Source: an uncultured Coriobacteriaceae bacterium
Lineage (GTDB): Bacteria; Actinomycetota; Coriobacteriia; Coriobacteriales; Eggerthellaceae
Direction of reading: 5' to 3'
Assembly: GCA_900554945.1 (NCBI GenBank)
Contig: USJN01000038.1
Coordinates: forward strand, 1 to 9,792
DNA length: 9,792 bases
The notes under the pieces are model-generated. The model made no database searches. It saw nothing but the letters and a program-made list of their open reading frames with translations, and was not told the DNA's origin. How positions within the stretch are numbered: the first letter of the stretch is position 1; the number at the start of each line of letters is the position of its first letter. The translations under genes were made by a program, and so were the position numbers. Shown here piece by piece: positions 5,635 to 9,792 of this stretch.

Positions 5635-6122
5635 AGATCGTCAACCTTACCTGCCCAGGCTGCGGCGCTCGGCTTGAAGTCGACATGGATAGGAAAATGG
5701 CTTTCTGCAGCTATTGCGGTGCCGCCCTGCCAGTAGATGACGAGATTCAGAAAGTCCAGCTCGACGGGGCAGAGAAGGCGGGCTACGAATTCGAGAAGGG
5801 CCGTCAAAGGGCCCAAGCGGAAGCGGCGCAGGCATCTTTCCAACCTCGGCAAGCTTGCTGTCAACCAGCCTCCCAGCCAACTTTCCAGCCTCAAGTCCCT
5901 CCTCAACTTCAGCAGGCATCCTGCCAGCCAGCCCCTCAAGAGCCCCCGAAGAAGCGCAAAACGTGGTTGTGGGTTCTGGGGTGGATCTGCATTTTCCCCG
6001 TTCCGCTCACGATTATCATGCTGAACAAGGAAGACATGAGCAAAAAGGCTAGGTACGGCATCATTGCCGCAGGTTGGATTCTCTATCTGCTCATCGGGCT
6101 TGGTGGCGGTGGATCGAAGTAA
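5631..6122 (+). CDS. Zinc-ribbon membrane protein of unknown function
   Basis: This 163-residue protein starts at GTG 5631 with AAAGGGA about 5 bases upstream. The N-terminus is a zinc ribbon with two CxxC pairs: CPGC at residues 8-11 and CSYC at 26-29. A charged helix follows (about 42-66), then a Gln/Pro-rich stretch with several Cys (about 68-106). There are two hydrophobic segments, WLWVLGWICIFPVPLTIIML (about 112-131) and YGIIAAGWILYLLIGLG (about 142-158), ending in a Gly-rich tail. A cytoplasmic zinc ribbon tethered to a two-span membrane anchor is the likely topology. Such proteins are widespread in this class but have no assigned role. It follows the ribbon-helix-helix gene by 58 bp, bridged by the 21-codon ORF, so the two are probably co-transcribed. 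Confidence 0.8.
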   Translation: MKIVNLTCPGCGARLEVDMDRKMAFCSYCGAALPVDDEIQKVQLDGAEKAGYEFEKGRQRAQAEAAQASFQPRQACCQPASQPTFQPQVPPQLQQASCQPAPQEPPKKRKTWLWVLGWICIFPVPLTIIMLNKEDMSKKARYGIIAAGWILYLLIGLGGGGSK

Positions 6123-6250
6123 GCGCCAAACGCATCCGTCCGCGCCTATGGGTCGGGTCGGCGGGCGGTATAGCCAGCTCAATCGCACTTCGTGTTTGGC
6201 GACGGAACCTTCCCCGAAAAGCGCTCTTCCGCTCTAGTCTGTTGGAGTAG

Positions 6251-6275
6251 AATAGCCCGTGGACGAACGGCTATT
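6251..6275 (+). promoter_or_regulatory. Inverted repeat in the cimA leader
   Basis: AATAGCC (6251-6257) and GGCTATT (6269-6275) are perfect inverted copies. With one bulged base the stem extends by two pairs (GT/AC) around a GGACGA loop. It overlaps a possible -10 box (TAGAAT, 6248-6253) and lies 33 bp before the cimA start, so it could be an operator or a leader hairpin. No convincing -35 box was found. Confidence 0.4.
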
Positions 6276-6307
6276 CAATCGGCGTTTTCGCTGGGAAGAG
6301 GCGGGGT

Positions 6308-7896
6308 TTGGCTCAGCACATCTACACATACGACTGCACATTGCGCGACGGCGAGCAGTGCGAGGGTATCTCGCTTTCTCTTGACGACAAGCTGCGCATC
6401 GTGGAGCGGCTCGACGCGTTCGGCATCGATTTCATTGAGGGCGGTTTCCCCGCGTCGAACCCGAAGGACATCGAGTTCTTCCGCCGCGTGAGGGAGATGC
6501 CGCTTGCCCATGCGCGCATCGCCGCGTTCGGGTCCACCTGCAGGAAGGGCACGCCGGCCGATCAAGATCAGGGCCTCGCCGACCTCGTCGAGTGCGGCGC
6601 TCCTGTGGCAACCATCGTGGGGAAAACATGGGATGCCCAGGTCACGCGCGCGTTGCAGACCACGCTCAAGGAAAACTTGCGCATGATCGCCGACTCGGTC
6701 GCGTATCTGAAGGCCCACGGGCTCACCGTCGTGTTCGACGCCGAGCACTTCTTCGACGGCTACAAGGCAAATCCCGACTACGCGCTCGCGTGCGTGCGCG
6801 CGGCAAGCGAGGCCGGCGCCGACTCCATCGATCTTTGCGAGACGAACGGCGGCGCGCTTCCCTTCGAGGTGGAGGAGACAGTCGGCGTCGTTGCGCGTGC
6901 GCTTCCCGACCAGCAGCTGGGCATTCACTGTCACGACGATTCCGGCTGTGCGGCGGCCAACGCGCTTTCCGCTGTCCGTGCGGGCGCGCTGCAGGTGCAG
7001 GGCACCGTCGGCGGCATCGGCGAGCGCGTGGGCAACACCGACCTGCTCACCGTCATCGCCGACATGGAGCTCAAAATGGGACTCCACTGCGTCGGCTCCG
7101 ACAACCTGCGCGACCTTACGCGGACCGCCCAGTTCGTAGCCGAAACGTGCAACCTGTCCGTTCCCGCGCACCACCCTTACACGGGCGCCTCGGCATTCGC
7201 GCACAAGGGCGGTCTGCATGCGAGCGCCATCGCGCGCTTCCCGGAAGCCTACGAGCACACGAGCCCCCAAAACGTCGGCAACGCAACGCGGATGCTTGTA
7301 AGCGAACTTGCGGGCAAGGCGTCGCTTGCCGCGAAGGCCAAGAGCCTGGGAATCGATCTTTCGGGCGACGCGCGCACACTTCAAGCGATTTTGGACGATG
7401 TGAAGGCGCGCGAGGCGCACGGCTACTCCTACGAGGTGGCTGACGGATCGCTCGCGGTGCTGCTCGGCGGCACCTCGGCTTGTACGAGCCCCATTTCAGG
7501 CTGGAGAGTTTCCGCGTCATCGTGGACGATCGGGAAGACACGGGCGCTCTCGCGAAGGATGCGGCGAGCGAGGCCACGGTCAAGATCCATGTGGGCGATC
7601 GCCGGATCGTCGCCACGGGCGAGGGCACAGGCCCCGTCGGCGCACTCGACGCAGCGCTTCGCATGGCCATCACGGAGTACCTGCCCCAGGTGGCGAACAT
7701 GGAGCTCACCGACTACAAGGTGCGCATCTTGGACGAGGAAGGCGCCGGCACGAGCGCTACGACGCGCGTCATCATCACGACGAGCGATAAGCGCGGCAGC
7801 TGGGGCACGGTCGGTGTGAGCGAGAACATCATCGAGGCATCGTGGAACGCGCTTGTCGATTCCATCGAGTACGGCCTCATACGAGCAGAAGGGTAG
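6308..7896 (+). pseudogene. cimA: (R)-citramalate synthase, coding frame broken by a one-base frameshift near 7465
   Basis: CimA condenses pyruvate and acetyl-CoA to (R)-citramalate, the entry to a threonine-independent isoleucine pathway. The N-terminal part starts at TTG 6308 (GGAAGAGG 6 bases upstream) and shows the catalytic DCTLRDGEQCEGISLS (residues 9-24), GGFPASNPKDIEFF, the metal-binding HCHDDSG (His 207 and 209) and GGIGERVGNTDLL. Together these match citramalate synthase better than 2-isopropylmalate synthase. After VLL at about 7465 this frame loses homology and ends at 7819 in Arg/Ser-rich nonsense. The LeuA-type dimerisation and allosteric domain ([19 protein letters not shown] to the TAG at 7894-7896) continues in the -1 frame. 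One extra C near 7465 would restore [13 protein letters not shown] and a 529-residue protein of normal length. This is either a true recent inactivation or a sequencing error. A TrpR-like gene follows 4 bp later. Confidence 0.9.
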
Positions 7897-7900
7897 TGAA

Positions 7901-8194
7901 ATGAGCGAGCTGAGAACCCCCGAAGTCGAGAACCTGCTGTTCGTCTTCGCCAAGCTAAACGACAACGACACAGTATTTGCCCTGCTCGAGGACTTGTTCA
8001 CGATTCGCGAGATTCGCGAAACCTCGCAGCGTTTGGCTGTGGCCCGTCTGCTCTCTTCGGGCAAGCCCTATTCTGCGATCGAAGAGGCTACGGGCGCCTC
8101 GGCGACGACCATCGCCCGCGTGTCGAAGTGCCTCTCCTACGGGTCGGGCGGTTACGCCGCCGCGCTCGAGGCTCTCGGTGACAAGAAGGAATAG
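7901..8194 (+). CDS. YerC/YecD family TrpR-like DNA-binding regulator
   Basis: The 97-residue protein starts at ATG 7901 with AGAAGGG (7887-7893) 7 bases upstream; the longer frame from 7853 overlaps cimA and lacks support. Its length and sequence fit the YerC/YecD family of TrpR-related proteins: an N-terminal helical part (LRTPEVENLLFVFAKLND), then FTIREIRETSQRLAVARLL, and a helix-turn-helix with YSAIEEATGASATTIARVSK as the reading head. The closing SYGSGGYAAALE is typical. TrpR itself is a tryptophan-dependent repressor; for YerC/YecD members the ligand and regulon are generally not known. It lies 4 bp after the cimA stop and is surely co-transcribed with it, so control of amino-acid biosynthesis is possible but unproven. 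Confidence 0.9.
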   Translation: MSELRTPEVENLLFVFAKLNDNDTVFALLEDLFTIREIRETSQRLAVARLLSSGKPYSAIEEATGASATTIARVSKCLSYGSGGYAAALEALGDKKE

Positions 8195-8218
8195 CCCGTA
8201 AGCTGCTCTGACGCTCGA

Positions 8219-8300
8219 GGCTCCCAGCGAAATAGTGCCCGCTGCCTGGCGCTCGAGGCGCCTGGCGCGCTTGCAGCGTCCGCCGAGGCGAACGGGAGCC
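8219..8300. other. Structured intergenic region between convergent genes
   Basis: GGCTCCC (8219-8225) pairs with GGGAGCC (8294-8300), enclosing the hairpin GGCGC-TCGAG-GCGCC (8248-8262). The plus-strand TrpR-like gene and the minus-strand Nudix gene converge here. There is no T tract on either strand, so a factor-independent terminator is not clear, but the region may fold into a two-way transcription barrier. Confidence 0.35.
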
Positions 8301-8316
8301 AGGCCCTCGTAAGCCC

Positions 8317-8946
8317 CTAGCGTTCGGCGCGCGTGGCGAAGACTTCCAGGATGAGCTGGGCACGTGTCCCGATGAGCGTCGTGTTTTCGTCGAGGAAACG
8401 GCGTACATCGCCGAGGGGCAGTTGGAAGGGCCTTATGAGCTCGCTTTCCTCGGGTTGCGCATCGCCCGCCTTCTCCACCTGGGCAAATACAATTTGGATC
8501 GCCTCGTCGGTCAGCCCCGTCGACGAGAATCCTGCCTGGGGCAAAAGTCGGACAGGCTCATCGACGTCGGAGCGCAGGCGGTATCCTGTCTCTTCGCGCA
8601 GCTCGCGGTCGACGCATTCCCGAATACTCTCGTTAGGTTCCTTTAATCCTGCAGGGAACGCGATGCACCAGGAATTCAAGGGATAGCGGAACTCGCGGAT
8701 CATGAGCAGCGTGCCTTCGCGCGTTTCGCCCACGATGCAAACGGCGTCTATGCGAGGCGCCTCGCCGCGGGCATTCGCCATAAGGCCCGCGCGGTATGCT
8801 TCCAGCTTCTTACGCGATGTGCTCTCGTACACGTAGTCGGTGCCGTCGGGCAGCTCGTAAGTGAGGATATACTTGTTGATCCATCCCTCGCTGACCTGCT
8901 CGATGTTCTTCAGTTGCGGAATGCCGCGGGTTGTTGCTGCGTCCAT
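8317..8946 (-). CDS. Nudix hydrolase, ADP-ribose pyrophosphatase-like
   Basis: The 209-residue protein reads leftward from ATG 8946, with AAAGGA 7 bases upstream. The frame stays open back to 9150, but that extension runs through the hsp20 terminator and has low-complexity, non-homologous sequence, so it is rejected. The Nudix box is complete: G100-x5-E106-x7-R114-E115-L-R-E118-E119-T-G121-Y. It is preceded by FPAGL (98-102), and PQAGFSSTGLTDEAI follows, as in the NudF/ADP-ribose pyrophosphatase group that splits ADP-ribose or related ADP-sugars into AMP and a sugar phosphate. An N-terminal beta domain (about 1-62, WINKYILTYELPDG) fits the dimerisation part of these enzymes. Substrate is inferred. 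It probably has its own promoter, as a terminator separates it from hsp20; TATCAT at 8985-8980 is a candidate -10 box without a good -35. Confidence 0.9.
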   Translation of the reverse strand: MDAATTRGIPQLKNIEQVSEGWINKYILTYELPDGTDYVYESTSRKKLEAYRAGLMANARGEAPRIDAVCIVGETREGTLLMIREFRYPLNSWCIAFPAGLKEPNESIRECVDRELREETGYRLRSDVDEPVRLLPQAGFSSTGLTDEAIQIVFAQVEKAGDAQPEESELIRPFQLPLGDVRRFLDENTTLIGTRAQLILEVFATRAER

Positions 8947-9000
8947 CTGCCCATCCTTTGCCTCGCTGTTGTTCGCGCCATGATACACCAGGCACAAGGC

Positions 9001-9043
9001 GAGAAAAAGAAAGCCCGCAAGGGGAGAATCCTTACGGGCTTTC
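9001..9043 (-). terminator. Rho-independent terminator of hsp20
   Basis: GAAAGCCCG (9009-9017) and CGGGCTTTC (9035-9043) form a perfect 9-bp stem, extended inward past one mismatch by AAGG/CCTT. On the minus strand the stem is followed by TTTTTCT (9008-9002). It lies about 75 bp after the hsp20 stop and upstream of the Nudix start. Confidence 0.9.
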
Positions 9044-9118
9044 GCGCTGGGCTTATCGGACGCGCCCGGCGTCAATCGGGGAAAAAAGAGAGGGAAAGGA
9101 AAATCGAGAGGGGAAAGA

Positions 9119-9571
9119 CTACGCGATGGCGATGGTCTTCTTCTCCTCAAGCTTGGGTTGCGGCTGCGGCTTGGGGACGTCGATCACGAGCGTGCCGTTC
9201 TCGAAGCGAGCCTTGATGTCCTCTTCCTTGACATCTTCGCCCACGTAGAACGTACGGCTGCACTTGCCCTCGAAGCGCTCCTTGCGTACCCAGGTGCCCT
9301 TCTTCTCGTCGCCTTCGGAGGTCTCGGTCTTGGTCTCGGCGTTTACGGTGAGGTAGCCGTCCTTAAGCTCAGCCTGAACATCTTCCTTCTTGAATCCGGG
9401 CAGGTCGATGGTCATTTCGAAGCCGTCGTCATGCTCCTTGATGTCGGTGCGCATTAGCGTGGAAGAAGACTTCGGAGCTGGGGTGAACGGGGTGTTGAAG
9501 AAAGCATCGAACGGATCGGCCATCAGGTCATTAAAGAAATTCCTACGAGTCGGCATAAGCATGGTCATCAT
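9119..9571 (-). CDS. Hsp20 family small heat-shock protein
   Basis: Small heat-shock proteins bind unfolding proteins without ATP and hold them for refolding. The alpha-crystallin domain runs from DIKEHDDGFEMTIDLPGF to the signature ARFENGTLVIDVPKP (the family A-x-x-x-N-G-x-L), and the C-terminal tail carries an I-x-I-type motif (KTIAIA) used in oligomer assembly. The N-terminal arm is short and Phe-rich (RRNFFNDLMADPFDAFFNTPF). The frame begins at ATG 9577, but AGGAG (9582-9578) touches that codon. The ATGs at 9571 and 9568, 6 and 9 bases after it, are better starts, so I use 9571 (150 residues). Transcription starts from a CIRCE-overlapped promoter about 170 bp upstream and should end at the terminator at 9001-9043. 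Confidence 0.95.
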   Translation of the reverse strand: MMTMLMPTRRNFFNDLMADPFDAFFNTPFTPAPKSSSTLMRTDIKEHDDGFEMTIDLPGFKKEDVQAELKDGYLTVNAETKTETSEGDEKKGTWVRKERFEGKCSRTFYVGEDVKEEDIKARFENGTLVIDVPKPQPQPKLEEKKTIAIA

Positions 9572-9743
9572 TGTCATCTCCTAATAACGGGGGGCGCTCT
9601 GTTTTGGGAATCGGCGGAAGCCTGCTGCCGCGGTTGTTCGCTCGCTTTTGAGGTGGGCGGCAACCTTGTCGTGCCCGCCTGCAGTGGGCTAAAGCCTTAC
9701 GGCGCCTTGCCTTCGCTTCTTCTCGGCGTCCCTTCTTGGTTCG
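9572..9743 (-). promoter_or_regulatory. Long structured 5' leader of hsp20
   Basis: The predicted start near 9743 gives a leader of about 170 bases with no good gene in it. On the minus strand it has several possible hairpins (GGCTTTAGCC; GCGG and CCGC around CAGCAGGCTT; GGGC and GCCC around ACGACAAGGTTGCC). Long leaders of hsp20 genes can act as RNA thermometers, but I found only partial pairing to the AGGAG. Confidence 0.35.
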
Positions 9744-9749
9744 ACTATT

Positions 9750-9778
9750 GTTATAGACTCCTCGTTAGCACTCGTCAA
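9750..9778 (-). promoter_or_regulatory. Sigma-A-type promoter of hsp20
   Basis: On the minus strand TTGACG (9778-9773) and TATAAC (9755-9750) are separated by exactly 17 bp, close to the vegetative consensus. The -35 box lies inside the CIRCE spacer and right arm, so HrcA binding should block polymerase. Confidence 0.8.
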
Positions 9779-9791
9779 TGAAGAGTGCTAG
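9765..9791. promoter_or_regulatory. CIRCE operator (HrcA binding site)
   Basis: TTAGCACTC-N9-GAGTGCTAG matches the CIRCE consensus TTAGCACTC-N9-GAGTGCTAA with one mismatch at the last base, and the spacer is exactly 9 bases. CIRCE is bound by the repressor HrcA, which releases it on heat shock. The site overlaps the hsp20 -35 box. Whether it also serves a divergent gene beyond the window edge cannot be seen. Confidence 0.93.
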
Positions 9792-9792
9792 T

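Noticed and set aside
5529..6188. 219-codon open frame on the minus strand
   Set aside because: Antisense to the zinc-ribbon gene, with no start signal or domain; the plus frame has two CxxC pairs and a ribosome binding site.
6275..7420. 381-codon open frame on the minus strand
   Set aside because: It is the antisense shadow of cimA, whose plus-strand frame has strong family motifs. High GC keeps the opposite frame open.
7455..7480. Programmed ribosomal frameshifting in cimA
   Set aside because: No slippery heptamer or downstream stem-loop is evident, and the family normally has one continuous frame.
8947..9150. Upstream extension of the Nudix frame by 68 codons
   Set aside because: It runs through the hsp20 terminator and the end of the hsp20 gene, and ATG 8946 has a good ribosome binding site with the expected family length.

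Overview
The window looks like part of a chromosome from a high-GC Gram-positive gut actinobacterium, most likely class Coriobacteriia, family Eggerthellaceae. This is inferred from the GC-rich codon use, the gene set and the protein style; no rRNA or other taxonomic marker is present.

Layout. (1) Positions 1-3725 hold three co-directional genes: the 3' part of a VTC-domain (polyphosphate polymerase-type) protein, a DUF4956 membrane protein, and a large lipoprotein with a Cthe_2159-type beta-helix carbohydrate-binding domain. Related genes occur together in other Gram-positive bacteria and their joint role is not settled. A cluster of hairpin-forming repeats lies between the DUF4956 stop and the lipoprotein signal peptide. 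(2) Positions 3726-5353 hold an ADP-ribosylglycohydrolase gene flanked by two related intergenic blocks with the same promoter-like module. Downstream is a gene-poor stretch of about 650 bp with a 183-bp terminal-inverted-repeat element, tandem hairpins and a rho-independent terminator. (3) Positions 5354-6122 hold a small ribbon-helix-helix-like protein, a possible 21-residue ORF joined to both neighbours by 4-nt overlaps, and a zinc-ribbon membrane protein. (4) Positions 6308-8194 hold citramalate synthase (isoleucine pathway), broken by a one-base frameshift, followed 4 bp later by a YerC/YecD-type TrpR-like regulator. (5) On the minus strand, a Nudix hydrolase (8317-8946) lies downstream of an Hsp20 gene (9119-9571). 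They are separated by a strong terminator, so they are probably transcribed separately. Hsp20 has a sigma-A-type promoter whose -35 box lies inside a CIRCE operator at the right edge of the window.

How the genes may work together. The first three genes could form one envelope system: a cytoplasmic polymerase-type enzyme, a membrane partner and a secreted polymer-binding lipoprotein. cimA and the TrpR-like gene form a likely transcription unit. The ADP-ribosylglycohydrolase and the Nudix enzyme both belong to ADP-ribose-handling families but are not in one operon. The observations most worth following up are the VTC/DUF4956/lipoprotein set, the in-frame structured repeats, the duplicated promoter blocks around the ADP-ribosylglycohydrolase, the cimA frameshift and the CIRCE-controlled hsp20.
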